From Gracilaria caudata (Eukaryota > Rhodophyta > Florideophyceae > Gracilariales > Gracilariaceae), in assembly GCA_030374735.1 (NCBI GenBank), contig JASCIV010000608.1, positions 1-15,845 of the forward strand: a stretch of DNA of 15,845 bases, written 5' to 3'. The notes beneath the pieces were generated by a model that was not told the DNA's origin, ran no database searches, and was given only the letters and a program-made list of their open reading frames with translations. Shown here one piece after another: positions 1 to 9,934 of this stretch. The stretch's first letter is position 1, and each line of letters opens with the position of its first letter. The position numbers and the translations under genes were made by a program.

Positions 1-147
1 TTCTTCGCCACACCTCTGTAGGTATATCCAGTCACCGTCTCCGGTCTTACACCCGGCTCCGAGTACGGACAGAGGGCTCTTTCGCTGAGTCTACCCTTCA
101 TAGGGAGCAGGACTCGGACATCCTGTGGATCATCACCCTCAGGGGTT
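1..147 (+). pseudogene. Degenerate reverse transcriptase/RNase H junction
   Basis: This stretch lies directly upstream of the RNase H tail and should encode the end of the RT connection and RNase H domain. Only a possible Asp-His-His match to the usual TDH motif can be seen near base 130, in a frame different from the one that follows. I infer frame disruption here. Nothing else can be assigned. Confidence 0.35.
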
Positions 148-1837
148 TTGCTCTACAGTAGGCTAGCCCGATGGAGGTCGAGACTCTCTGAGTTCAAGTA
201 CGATGTGCAGTACCGTCCTGGTATAAAGCACAGAGTGGCAGACGCTCTTTCGCTTCTCAGCACCAATGGGTTGGATACCGAACCCGTGGAGGATGACATT
301 CCATGTTTCACCATATCAACTGATCCGACTGGTAAATCGACCGATCCAGTTCAAGGAGTTTGGGACTTACCGGGTGAAGGTGAGCTCTGGAATGAGAATC
401 TTTACCAAGAAGTTATGGCCCTTGAGGAGATGGATGTGACGGCCATCCCCAGGGAGGAGTTCCTATGGGAGCAAGCCAACGACCCTTACTGCAGGTCATT
501 GGCTGACCAAGTTGGTAAGAAGGGATCGCAGTACGACATCGACCGTAACAGTTATCTTGCACGGAAGTCTGACCTTGACGGTTTGCTCCAAAAGATTGTA
601 CCGAAAACCTTACGGCCGAGGGTACTGTATCTTGCTCATTTCCCCGGATTGCCTGGTCACCCAGGTGGTAGAAGGACTTACTATACTCTCGGGAGGCAGT
701 TCTACTGGCCACATATGGCGCACGATGTGTACTCCTTTGTGGGGCAGTGCGAATCCTGCTTGAGAACCAGAGGTGGTGTACGAAAGCATAGGAAGTACCT
801 CAAGCTGTTCCCTGCGACGGGCCCTATGGAATTCGTAGCTATTGACCTTTTACGTCCACTACCGAGAACCTCAAGGGGGTATCAACACATCATGGTTATC
901 ACAGATCGGTTCTCTAAGCTCACGCGAGCTATACCTTTGAAGGATATGAAGAGTACTACCTTGGCTGTTGCGTTCCTCAACAACTGGATTTACCCATATG
1001 GTGCGCCTCTTTACTTTCTGAACGATGACGGTTCGAACCTCGCGTCGAAGTTTTTTGAAGCCGTCTGTAACCTTCTTGTATCAGACACTACTTCAAGACT
1101 GCGTATCACCCACAAACCAATGGGCAAGTGGACATGTTTAACCAAACGTTGGCCGCAAGGTTGCGCCATAATACGGAGGAACACCAGAAAGGTTGGGACG
1201 AGCTCATTCAGCCGCTCACCTACGCCTATAACCTACAGATACACCGCTCGACGCAGACAATACCATTCGACTTGGTATTGTCGCGTCACCCTCCCGGAAT
1301 TGTCCTTCAAGGTGAACCGACAGGTGAAGCTCCAGCTGGTTCTCTGACTCCAGCTCAGGTGAAAAGGAATACTTTGTTAAGGTTGAAGAAGCCCTAAGGT
1401 ACGCGCAGAGCAAGCTTACCGCTGCCCAGCGCCGCTACAAGGCTGACTACGACCGGAAGGTAAACAGTGTGGAATCTGTTGAGCCGGGCCAGTACATCTA
1501 CCTAGACGTACTGCCAAAAGGTTCGAGACCGAGACCGGGTTACGAGGCAGACGACGAAGCGATTGACCTTGAGGTTAAGTCTAAGTTGCTGCCAAAGTCT
1601 ACTGGTCCCTATAAGGTTTTGAAGTCCACTGACCAAACGGTTACCATACTTCAGGATGGTCTGCACAACACTGTATCCATCGACCGTGTATCGGTTGCAC
1701 CAGAGACGGTTCAACATAGAATAGAATTTGGAAACCGCGCTCGGGATCCGCGAGCTGTGAAGCTTCGCGTTAGACCAAATGGTAATACAGAGCCCATGGA
1801 GGTAGATGGAGACCATGACGGAAGTGATCCTGACTAA
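148..1837 (+). pseudogene. Pol fragment: RNase H tail, integrase zinc-binding region, integrase core and C-terminal module
   Basis: Frame 1 (148 to about 1078) starts with the end of RNase H, with RLARWRSRLSEF followed by YRPGIKHRVADALS. Next come an H-x3-H...C-x2-C zinc-binding region (His in HFPGLPGH, Cys in QCESC) and the integrase core with the first catalytic Asp in VAIDLL and the second in LNDDGSNL. Near 1078 one base appears lost, and the core continues in frame 3 as TAYHPQTNGQVDMFNQTL to about 1360. A second shift moves reading to frame 2, with KVEEALRYAQSKL and then the GPYKVLK-type C-terminal module, to TAA at 1835-1837. The third catalytic residue, normally Glu before the MFN/RFN block, is Asp (GAC, 1125-1127 region). 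The AUG-less apparent start at 148 is only the frame boundary. The protein would join RNase H and integrase of one polyprotein. The copy is inactive as it stands. Confidence 0.9.
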
Positions 1838-2124
1838 GTTCCTCCCTCGGAGGAACCCGGGACCATGAAGGTGAAGTCGTAAATACCGCAACGAATACCG
1901 CTATGGAACCCGGAACCCAGGAGGTTAACGCTCAAAAGTCAGACGAGTACCCTGTGGAGTCCATTGTTGGTCATGAGCGCACACCCAAAGGTTTCCGATA
2001 CCGAATTCGGTGGTTTGGATGGGGACCCGAAGGTGACGCTCTCAAGCCGCCCTCCGCCATCCCAAGGAACTTCGCCATTAGGTACTGGCGAAAGCGCAGG
2101 GAGCCTATCCCACCTGATGGATAG
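1838..2124 (+). pseudogene. Integrase C-terminal chromodomain
   Basis: Frame 1 is open from 1834 to TAG at 2122-2124. The first ATG, at 1903, gives 73 codons. Residues about 17-68 from that Met form a chromodomain-like fold: VESIVGHERTPKGFRY, then RIRWFGWGPEGDALKPP, then IPRNFAIRYWRKRRE. The aromatic residues in the RWFGW strand, the KPP turn (usually E/W-PP) and the RYWRK helix match chromodomains fused to Ty3/gypsy integrases, which target integration to marked chromatin. It is separated from the integrase by a stop (1835-1837) and a frame change near 1860, so it is a detached remnant of the same polyprotein, not a separate gene. Confidence 0.8.
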
Positions 2125-2151
2125 CTTGACAACCGCGTTGGTAGAACCGTC

Positions 2152-2164
2152 AGGGGAGGGGGGG
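2152..2164 (+). other. Polypurine tract of the Ty3/gypsy element
   Basis: AGGGGAGGGGGGG follows the pol stop by 27 bases. This is the place and composition of the plus-strand primer site that borders a 3' LTR. The LTR should begin within the next bases (a TG occurs in ACTGTCTC at about 2171-2176). Confidence 0.65.
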
Positions 2165-2835
2165 CAAAGACTGTCTCTCTCCCTACTAACTACTAACTAA
2201 GAACCAGGTGATGACTGAAGCTCTAACCGACGCGGAGAAGAAGTAGAAACGTACCTGTTGGTGATTAAAAAGTACTGATGAGAACTGAGATCAAAATCAT
2301 TACCAATGCTCGACGCTTATGCGTGCGCATGACGGCACCGTGAATGCGCGTGTGGCGCGTGTGCACAACCGAAAGGTGCAACTCAACAAAATTGACAATT
2401 TTCATTTGAGAGGCAAGCGCGACGGCACTACCGCGCGCCGTGGCGGGTATCAGATTCAGTTTACACTATTGTGTGTAGGGCGCACGCACCGGCATGGTCA
2501 AAAAATCTAAGTATTTTGGCCGTGCCGCGCGCACAAAGGGGCCATTCTCAGGCTTTGAAACCGCTTGGTTCTGGAGATACAGACCAAAAGGCGTTTCGGC
2601 GTTTTTGGTACCGTTTCAAGGCGGTAATTTTTGTGTGAAATTTTTTGATTCGCCTTGCAAGTAACCTCGTGGTGCTGGCGCTGCGCGCGCCCGCATACGC
2701 CTGGAGAGGCAATGCACAACCATGACAGTATATTGCTGGCCGTCGTGCGTGGACGCGGGGCACACAAAAAGGCCACAACGATGCTGCGCAACACGTCATT
2801 TCCATCTAGCCTCCCATCCAAACTCCCAGATTACG
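2165..2835. other. Non-coding stretch, presumed 3' LTR and flanking DNA
   Basis: I see no gene here. By position after the polypurine tract it should contain the 3' LTR, but without the 5' copy no end can be drawn. The stretch is rich in CpG and GCGC words. It has two overlapping TACTAAC words (2184-2197), a short palindrome AAAATTGACAATTTT (2388-2402), and an imperfect hairpin of about 14 bp between roughly 2491 and 2530 (CGGCATGGTCAAAA pairing with TTTTGGCCGTGCCG, 12 of 14 positions Watson-Crick and the rest G:T). The pogo-like element that follows appears to have inserted at a TA at its right end. Confidence 0.4.
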
Positions 2836-2837
2836 TA

Positions 2838-2853
2838 AAAGGAGGGTGCATCA
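2838..2853 (+). repeat. Left TIR of the first pogo-like element
   Basis: Sixteen bases match the right end 5076-5091 in inverted orientation at 12 positions, preceded by a TA. Weak similarity (about 7 of 10) continues into the next ten bases. Confidence 0.5.
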
Positions 2854-3148
2854 TTTTTCGGACGCGACGGAATTACTTGGATGCCTAAATTTTATGTAAA
2901 ATTAAAGGTTTCTCAGATATGAAACCGTTCTTCCATCGTCTGCGTGAAACTTGGAACTACTGCTCCAAAAACTGTGGATGAATTTAAAAACTAATATGAG
3001 ATTCTGACTCAGCGCATTTCAAATCAAAAATGGCGCGCTTTTCAGATCATTCAAATGAGAACTCTTGCAAAGAGGTGCAAAAATCTCTCGCGAGGCTCCT
3101 TAATGGAGCACGTCCACAGACTGTAACCTGCATTTTGTCAAATCGCAC

Positions 3149-4819
3149 ATGCTCAGCATGGCAAACCAATCAATGGAGTGCCATGAGCCAGTAATTCAGA
3201 AAGCAATACTCGAGCTCACTCAAGGCAAACCATACCGAACTGTCTCAGAAAATTACAATATCCCACGCTCTACACTGCATTACCGTTTCAACCACTACAA
3301 GAACAGAAAACGGGGTCGTCGCAGAGGCCTCACAGACGAAGAAGAACACCACATAGTTTCCTTTCTGCTGCGCTTTGCAGCCAGAGGCACTCCACTCACA
3401 ACGCATCATCTAAGCGAAGCTATCCAAATTATATGCTAACGGATGCCCCCTGATAGACTTTGGTCGTTACCATTCAATCACGACAAACCAAGCGACTACT
3501 TTCTCCGTGCCTTTCGCAAGCAGCACAAGGAAAAACTGTCATTTGTTCGTCCTCTTTCACAGGATAACAAGAGGTTCAAGGCAGTCAACGCCGAAACCTT
3601 GACACATCATTTTGTCACCCTACATAAATTAATAGTTGACAATAACCTGGACGGATCACGTATTTTTAACCTGGACGAGGTGGGTGTGACACCGGAGAAG
3701 GAGATGACAGGAGCGTCGGGTTTTCGCCGTTTGTTTCCAAAATATGGTTCACGCGATATGGCAAGCAACGAGAACGGGTACAAGCACCGAGTTACAATAA
3801 AGCAAGTGGTAAGTGCTCATGAAGACGTTGGGCCATTACTGGTGGTATTCAAGGGAGATAGGATTCCTTACCGAACCGTTCTTAGGGATGGAGTTGCTGT
3901 GCAGGAGACCCCCGTAGTTCACTTACCTCGAGGTGCTGTTTGTGCTACTCGGTCTGAAAACGGGGGTGTGGACTCGGCTCATTTCGCTTCTTGGGCTAAT
4001 CAGTTCGTCAAGTAGGTGGAAGATTTAACTACGAATGGACAAAAGGTTTTGCTCGTCTGCGACGCCTATCGAGCTCACATTTCTCTTGAGGTTTTGGAAC
4101 TGTTTCAGAATAGTGGCATAGTTGTCTACACCTTACCGGTGCACACACCGGGCAAGCCACAGCCATTGGATTCCGTCACCTTTGCATCATTTAAGGCTCA
4201 CTTGAATCGTGTGAGCGCCGAGGTTACACTTAGTGACAATTCGAGGAACATTGACACGTTTTCATTTATGGCAATCATAACAGAGGCGTAGTACTGTGAT
4301 TCTACTTGGGAAAAAATTCGCTCTGGCTTCTGCCGTAGTGGCTTGTGGCCTCTTGCACCTGAGCGCTTGCTAAGTGTGCCACGCCCAGCGACAGCTGCGC
4401 TGTCTGAAGCATTAATTGTGGAAGAACTGGAAACACTGTTTCAGAAGCGTTGCATGGATTACAGGGACAAGGTTCTAGGATCAGATGCTATTGTGCATGA
4501 TTGTGGTTTCGTTGATACCACAAATGGATGTGTGCTGACATACGAGAGAGTTCTACAGCTTGCGCGAGAGATGCGAGCAACGGATGTTGCAGATCGGGCA
4601 GAGAGGGATCGCAAGCAATTGGCTCGCTGTTTTGTGGCGGATGCACGGTTTCAGATGCAGCTGAAAGCCTCGAAAAGCTTTAAAGCTAATCGCGATCGCG
4701 TCAGAGCTCTTCTGGCTAACATGAGCATTGAGCGCTACAAGGAAGGGCAGCGATCAATGGCGCTTCGACGCGCGATTGCTAGACGTCGAGCGGCCGCGAA
4801 AAGGCAGACGTTCTCATGA
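3149..4819 (+). pseudogene. Pogo/Tigger-like transposase (HTH_psq, CENP-B-like and DDE_1 domains) with three in-frame stops
   Basis: One frame of 556 codons runs from ATG 3149 to TGA 4817-4819. It is broken only by TAA 3437-3439, TAG 4013-4015 and TAG 4289-4291. Residues 1-50 form a psq-type helix-turn-helix (LTQGKPYRTVSENYNIPRST), followed by a CENP-B-like DNA-binding segment (RRGLTDEEEHHIVSFLLRFA). The DDE_1 catalytic domain has Asp in IFNLDEVGV, Asp in LLVCDAYRAHIS and Asp in QPLDSVTF, giving a DDD triad. After the third stop the frame goes on with YCDSTWEKIRSGFC and GLWPLAP, the usual end of the catalytic domain, then a basic, Arg-rich tail. The enzyme would cut and paste the element at TA sites in the nucleus. 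No frameshift is needed, so decay looks recent or limited to point changes. Confidence 0.9.
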
Positions 4820-5075
4820 CGTGTACGGACATGGTGTTTCAAAATAAAGGAATCTGGAGAGGCCAACGGGCCGTGAGTGTCCGATCTTTCTCGCATTTGA
4901 GTGTGCATGATGCTGAGCAGTTTTCCGTTGATTGGATGGACGCCACAGTTTGGATTGATTTGAAATTCTGGCCGCCGAGAGCGACATATGGCACGTTTTT
5001 ATTGACACCAAATACGACTTTCGTCGTCGATTTTAGGCGGAGATATGGGCGAAAACTTGGGTTTTTTCCCAATAT

Positions 5076-5091
5076 TGGTGTACCCCCCCTT
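5076..5091 (+). repeat. Right TIR of the first pogo-like element
   Basis: This is the inverted counterpart of 2838-2853 and is followed by TA at 5092-5093. It holds a run of seven C. Confidence 0.5.
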
Positions 5092-5093
5092 TA

Positions 5094-7200
5094 CCGATTC
5101 AGGTGAGCACCAGATTGGTTGTATTGAGAGCCGCGTAAGGCAGCAATCGGAACCTCTGAGGAGAAGACACAACGCGTTGCAACCATTTGGCATCATTGCC
5201 TACACCGTACGGTTAGGACTTTTCTTTTACCATGGTGGTACTCTGGACTAAGGAAGGGGGGAGGAGGCTTCGCTCGTTTCTCTTCTTTACCAAACGGTTC
5301 AAAGGAAAGAATCCAATGGTTTGGGACAGTACGGAACATGGCCGTTGAGGCTCTGGCATACCAGGACAACATACCACGAGGTTCGAGGAATACGCAGGAA
5401 CGCAAACCAAGTGGGTCGGCGCACGAAGAAACCCGAGAAGGATAGGATACAGTGACGACCAAGAGGTGACCTGAATGGTTGAAGAAGGACAATCGCACTC
5501 CCCAAGGTTTGTGTCGATTACGAAATGTTTCAGTATGGCCTCTAAGGGGTGGGACGCTTTAAGCCGTGGGAGAACAACCGCTCACGGTAAGACAAGTCCG
5601 CAGGTAACCGAGGACCGGGAACCGTCATGGTACTACTGAGAAATACGCCAATCGGGCGACTTAGACACCTTTTCCTCGCCACACCAAGACTGTTGATGCG
5701 GGGGCCTGGACGGCATCGATGGGGAGTGGGCAGCAACCTAATGGTGATCCGAAGTAGTGACCAATCAGGCCATGACCGAGCCGGCCAACAGTAGGTACCA
5801 GGTGGTATGCAAGACTGAACCAGGAGAGGTAGACAGCACAGTTGTGGTCGAGAATGGGGACCACATGGCGACGCGTGTAGCCGAAAAGACAGAAGCGGTT
5901 GTACACCATACCAAATGGTCTACGAAAGTAGGCCACGAAGGGAAGAAACCAAATGGAAAGGTAGGCAAGAAGCCCGAAAGGTGGTAGTGTGAAACTGGTC
6001 GGCCATCAGGAATTGATCCGAGTGCCCCAAGGGTCGTGTCCAGTAACCGTTTGGCAAGGAAAGCGGACCGCTAGGTGCCTGAAGTTCGATCCTGACCAGG
6101 GTTGTTTTACAGGGCGTACCAATCGGTGTGGAGAGGAAAGGAAACCAGCAGAAGGAAAGACCACATTGGTAGGGGTGCAAGGAAACCAAAAGGTTTGGTG
6201 CCCGAACAGGTTGCTCATCTGGTAATCGAGCGGGTGCGATATTAATCGATAATCGCTCCTTACTGGTGCCCAGGGTCTGCTTTGGAAGGAAACCTCGTGT
6301 TCTGGACCTCAGGGAAAGCTCGTGAAAGCAAGTACGACTGCTGTCGTATTGTAATGAGTCAAACCAATTGGTGAAACTGCCGGTACCACATGGACACGTC
6401 GAGTGGCCTGCCTTGGATTCGAAGGAAAGACGCATTACATGCCGTTAGGTGGTGGTAGCGATGCGCGACCGGGACGGAATTTCTGGAAAGACGGCAGCTT
6501 CTAGAGGCCTTATGCCTCACCAAGCGGTTGTGCAGGTGGACCTTAGAGGTGATGCAATACAATGAAACCAATTTTGGGTAAGCGAAGTCACCAGTGAAGG
6601 TATAAAGGAGCCCCGGGGCGTGGCTCAGAGTAGGAAGGGGTTCTGTCGTACAATGCTTTTCACCTGATGGTTTCTCCACAAAGAAATCAACCGAGGAGGT
6701 ATTAAAGTGCCGCTGTAGGTCTACAGTGCTACCACGTGGGTGTTGACAAGGATGTGGACGTTATACGGAATGGGTACATATTTAGATGATTTATTTAACT
6801 AGATAGGAATTTAGCAACGCACGTGATGCACCTGTACAGATATTGGTGGACCCGCCGGTAGTTGTTACACGTAGCATAGGTTTCGCTGACTCGGCAGCCA
6901 TACTTAAGTGCTGCCGAAGTCTACACCTCCTAGGAGTTGTAAACTAAGCACCGTCTTGGTAAAGTATCGCCTTTCTGGATGAGAACTAGTACTTATTCAG
7001 GTCTTGTGCGTATGCTTGCGCTCTCGCTCGCCGTTACCGATACGGCCGGAGCTAGCAACCCTACCTACTGCACCGCTTGGTATTCTGGTGCTCGACTACC
7101 GTCGTAGGTCATGTTCTCTTTTCTACCTTACAGGTTGAGCTCACGGGAGCTCCCTAGAACCGTCGACCGCAGTACCCGTTGGTTGTACGACAGGTTTTAA
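5094..7200. other. Two-kilobase stretch with no recognisable gene
   Basis: I read both strands in all frames and found no known domain. The longest open frame (5920-6435, - strand, 171 codons) shows no motif, is low in charged residues and rich in Ser/Pro/Leu, and is probably chance. The + strand is purine-rich, and variants of the word ACCAAWNGG recur (for example near 5290, 5313, 5910, 5947, 6118, 6187 and 6362). A purine block AAGGAAGGGGGGAGGAGG lies near 5250-5268 and resembles a polypurine tract. Bases 6742-7193 run from TGTTGAC to TACGACA, and their TG...CA ends could mark an LTR, but no second copy is present. A 7-bp hairpin CGGCAGC...GCTGCCG lies near 6890-6915. The best guess is decayed retroelement DNA. 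Confidence 0.35.
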
Positions 7201-7252
7201 GTTCAGGATGAAAAGTTTACTTGAACAAAACAAATATTTTTAATATTTCAAA

Positions 7253-7865
7253 ATGGCTCGGTACGCAAGTGATGTAATTTTTCATAATTCTAACAGACCT
7301 TCGGAAAATTTGTCGGAAGCCAAAAAGCTTTTTCTGGCAAACACAAGCTATACGGGTACAAAAGAGAAGTATCAATTTGGCCAAATGGTATTGCTATTTT
7401 TTGTTCCGATCATTATCCGGCTCAAACGCAGACTTGTCAATATTTTCTGAAAATTTAGAATGGCATCTTGATGCTTCTAAACAGTTGGAAGAAGAAAATC
7501 AAATTTCTGATATATCAGAACTAACAAATGAATATCCCGAACATTGAGCTATACTAGTCGACAAAGGATTTTGGGGAATTGGTGAAATGCGTCGTGGAAT
7601 ACATCACGCTAAAAGTCCTAAAAAGGGTTAGTTGTCTATTCAAGATGAGCGCTGTAATAAGAATCATGCTTGTGGTCGTGTATTTGTAGAAAAATTTTTT
7701 GGTCGTTTAACTGGTTTGTGGAGAATACTATGACGCAAGTGGAGTTGGAGCGAAGAAATCTATGACCACGTTTCTATGCTGTGCAGTGCACTCTCTAAGT
7801 TTCATATTAACTCAGTATCTTTTGCACACTTGCAAAGATTCGCGCACGATATCATTTTCATTTAA
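7253..7865 (+). pseudogene. DDE_Tnp_4 (Harbinger/ISL2EU-like) transposase relic
   Basis: Homology runs through three frames. Frame 2 (about 7253-7331) gives NRPSENLSEAKKLF. Frame 1 (about 7330-7426) gives FSGKHKLYGYKREVS, then WPNGIAIFCSDHYP. Frame 3 (7428-7865) gives ADLSIFSENLEWH, then AILVDKGFWG, VFVEKFFGRLTGLW and RKWSWSEEIYDH. This order (YGYK-EVS, SDHYPGS-D-IF, LVDKG, V-VENFFGRL--LW, W-W-E--Y) is that of the catalytic part of DDE_Tnp_4 transposases. Stops interrupt it at 7545-7547 (TGA, where Trp is expected before AILVDKG), 7629-7631 (TAG) and 7731-7733 (TGA). The N-terminal third is missing and the DNA is more AT-rich than its neighbours, so it is an old fragment. No TIRs or target duplication were found. 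Bases 7866-8108 continue AT-rich without any gene I can name. Confidence 0.8.
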
Positions 7866-8110
7866 CGAAGGAACCAATGAATTACAATATTGTCTAGGAA
7901 CTAGTCCATTCTATTGGTTCTTATTGTCTTACTGGCTGCGTTTGAAGAAACAGCCATGTTTGGGAGAAAAATACATATTACATGAAAGCAAACTTTTGCT
8001 GATCTGGAGCGCGTTAGCAAAATCAGGGCCATTCCACCTCTTTTGAGAAGTTTCGGTTGATGAAGGACAAAAAGACAGAATGTTGAGGTGGTAGACGAGG
8101 AATGGGACTA

Positions 8111-8126
8111 CAGATGACTACTGTTA
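8111..8126 (+). repeat. Left TIR of the second pogo-like element
   Basis: CAGATGACTACTGTTA is preceded by TA and pairs with 12066-12081 at 14 of 16 positions. The two differences are transitions. The CAG start is usual for TA-inserting elements. Confidence 0.75.
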
Positions 8127-8127
8127 T

Positions 8128-8276
8128 TAGTCTGGGCCACACTATTTTTGTAAGCTCAATTCTGAACCATCTCACAACAAATAGTGTGGGCCACACTATT
8201 TCTGAACCCACACTAATTTGGTTACGGGTAAAATAGTGTGGCCCACACTAATTATGATTCACACAAATAGTGTGGG
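8128..8276 (+). repeat. Left subterminal palindrome array of the second pogo-like element
   Basis: TAGTGTGG-N-CCACACTA palindromes recur here. A one-base variant lies at 8128-8144, a perfect 19-base form at 8181-8199 and a perfect 17-base form at 8234-8250. Half sites lie at 8207-8215 (CCCACACTA) and 8267-8276 (ATAGTGTGGG). The spacing is about 50-55 bases between full copies. They lie between the TIR and the transposase 3' end and are likely protein-binding sites, either for the element's own transposase or for a host factor. Confidence 0.75.
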
Positions 8277-8290
8277 TGAAAATCACACCT

Positions 8291-9934
8291 TTATGACGAC
8301 TGAGTTCCAACTACTTGCCCCTCAAAATTCTCCCTGTACTTCTGTGTGATGGCTTGGAGCTCTTGGAAGAGCTGGCGCTCTTCCCATTGCCCATTCAAAT
8401 TCTTTGCCATGCCGCAAAGAATCATGGCCTTCCGCGCATACGTCACGCCACCTTTTTCCCTCTGAGCGCTCATCATGCGAACCGACTTTGCGGCATGCTT
8501 TTGAAAGTGGCGCTTGCCTGGATTGGTAAGTTTTTCTGAGCCTCTTCCACCATCAGACCACATATCGCTCTCTAACAGTCCCATTTTGTGATCATTCCAT
8601 TCATGACGCCAATACGTTTTCAACTTTTGGGTGACAAAACTGTCTGTGGGTTGCACTAGATGCGTGGCGTTGCACGGAAAGAATCGGATCTCCGTGTTGC
8701 TTCTCTCCAGAGCCGCGCGAACATCTGGTGTTAGGTCGTGCGTATTGACATTGTCTATGTAAAGAACACGCTTTCGGTCGTTCGGTAGTGGTTCAAAAAC
8801 GCGACGTTCTTTCACTCATTCTAAGAAAACCCTCTTATCCATCGGCGCCTTTGGACCCGTACGGTACACCACCCCTGGCACGTCATCCGGCAGTCTTCGT
8901 ATGGGGTAGTTCTTAGCAGCATTCTTGAATATCAACATCGGCGTTTCCAATCTTGCATTCGGACCTCCAGCAATCAAGACCATCATCGTGATACCGTCAT
9001 CGCCCGAGACCACATCTGCATAACGAACGCTGCTCTCTCCTACAATCGCAAACGTTTTATGATTGTGCATGTTCATCACAAAATGGGTCTCATCGGCGTT
9101 ATAGACATCTTCTTCTCGCAGCGAATTGGAACGAAACTCTCTGCCAAGTTGGCCTAGATGGTAGGCTACCTCTCGCTCAATGTGCTCTTTTTTGGCTGGC
9201 GTAACCATCAACTTTCCACACTGTGATCTGTTGACAATGTTGTGACGTTGCATGAAGGACTGTATCCATCGACAGGTTATCCGAGATTCAATGAGATCAT
9301 TGCTTCTTTGGTCTCGCATTGACGCATGATATGGCCCACTCTGAGCTTTTCGGATAAGCGTTAGAGCCAGGCGTTTGAGAAGCTTTGAGTTAAACTTCAC
9401 TCCCGATTTTCGTAAGCGGTTGAATTCTTCAAAGAGATCCACGTGTAAGGCACCGACCCATGGAGTCACTCTATGGCAACGACCTTTCTCCGACTTGCAC
9501 CAATGTCTTTTGAGTCCATTTTTGGTCTGTTTGACGAAGGAATAGTTATTGTTCTTCTCCTTGCGGTTGTGTCCATGCCTGATGATCAGTCAACGTTTCC
9601 AGTATCTACTTGCACGCTGTAGCTTAGCCTTCTGATTTGAGCGAAAGAACTGCGGAAAATGTGCAACAGCTTTTGATACCATATATTTTGGACCATCAGT
9701 ATCAGCTGTGTCCATCATCCATTTAGCTATTTGTGCTTTTTTTGTGTTTGTGAGCACAAATTGGGGCTTTCGAGTGGACGTTTTGCTTGTGTCTGTGTTG
9801 GTTTGCGTGGTGGCGTTTGTGGAAATCTCAGCAGCAACGTGGTTGCCGGGACTGGGACCGGATTGCGCTGTGTTTTGTGAGGTTTCATTTATGAGCTGGA
9901 AAGCGCTGAGTAAAAGAGAGACGATGAGTGACAT
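8291..9934 (-). pseudogene. Pogo-like DDE superfamily transposase with two in-frame TGA codons
   Basis: Reading on the - strand from ATG 9934 to the stop at 8291 gives 548 codons in one frame, interrupted by TGA at 9590-9592 and at 8816-8818. The N-terminus is Thr/Ser/Asn-rich. Next comes a helical DNA-binding region (KKAQIAKWMMDTADTDG, then FPQFFRSNQKAKLQRASRYW). A middle region follows, with LRKSGVKFNSKLLKRLALTL and ITCRWIQSFMQRHNIV. The catalytic domain has Asp in YNADETHFVMNM, Asp in VLYIDNVNTHD and Asp in HLVQPTDSFV, a DDD triad. The block DDVPGVVYRTGPKAPMDKR is characteristic of a family I associate with oomycetes. The second TGA follows VFLE, where related proteins have Trp, so TGG to TGA is the likely change. 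Apparent starts at 9469 and 8815 are GTG codons just after these stops and are not real starts. Confidence 0.88.

Larger units (their letters stand above)
1..2164 (+). mobile_element. 3' part of a Ty3/gypsy (chromodomain-bearing) LTR retrotransposon, decayed
   Basis: The order RNase H tail, zinc-binding HHCC region, integrase core, C-terminal module, chromodomain and polypurine tract is that of the 3' half of a Ty3/gypsy element whose integrase carries a chromodomain. Gag, protease and most of reverse transcriptase lie outside the window to the left. The reading frame changes at least three times (near 1078, near 1360 and near 1860) and there is a stop at 1835-1837, so this copy cannot make a full integrase. 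No 5' LTR is visible, so the 3' LTR cannot be delimited by comparison. Family assignment is secure; host lineage is not. Confidence 0.9.
2838..5091 (+). mobile_element. Pogo/Tigger-like DNA transposon, decayed
   Basis: A transposase frame (3149-4819) sits between degenerate inverted ends. The left end AAAGGAGGGTGCATCA (2838-2853) matches the reverse complement of the right end TGGTGTACCCCCCCTT (5076-5091) at 12 of 16 positions. All four differences are transitions. TA lies directly outside both ends (2836-2837 and 5092-5093), as expected for the Tc1/mariner/pogo superfamily. The length of 2254 bp, with about 310 bp before and 270 bp after the transposase, is normal for a pogo element. The ends are inferred from weak repeats and could be off by a few bases. 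Confidence 0.65.

Noticed and set aside
2319..2888. Several 60-100 codon frames on both strands
   Set aside because: CpG-rich DNA gives long chance frames. None has a recognisable motif, and they overlap on both strands.
5920..6435. 171-codon open frame on the - strand
   Set aside because: No motif, Ser/Pro/Leu-rich composition, overlapping open frames on the other strand, and no supporting context.
8816..9469. Separate genes starting at 9469 and 8815 on the - strand
   Set aside because: These apparent starts are GTG codons after in-frame TGA stops. The three pieces are one transposase frame.
3149..9934. Variant genetic code (stop reassignment)
   Set aside because: All three stop codons occur inside transposase frames, and the frames also end in ordinary stops. 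Transition decay explains them better, and the kinase fragment has no internal stops.
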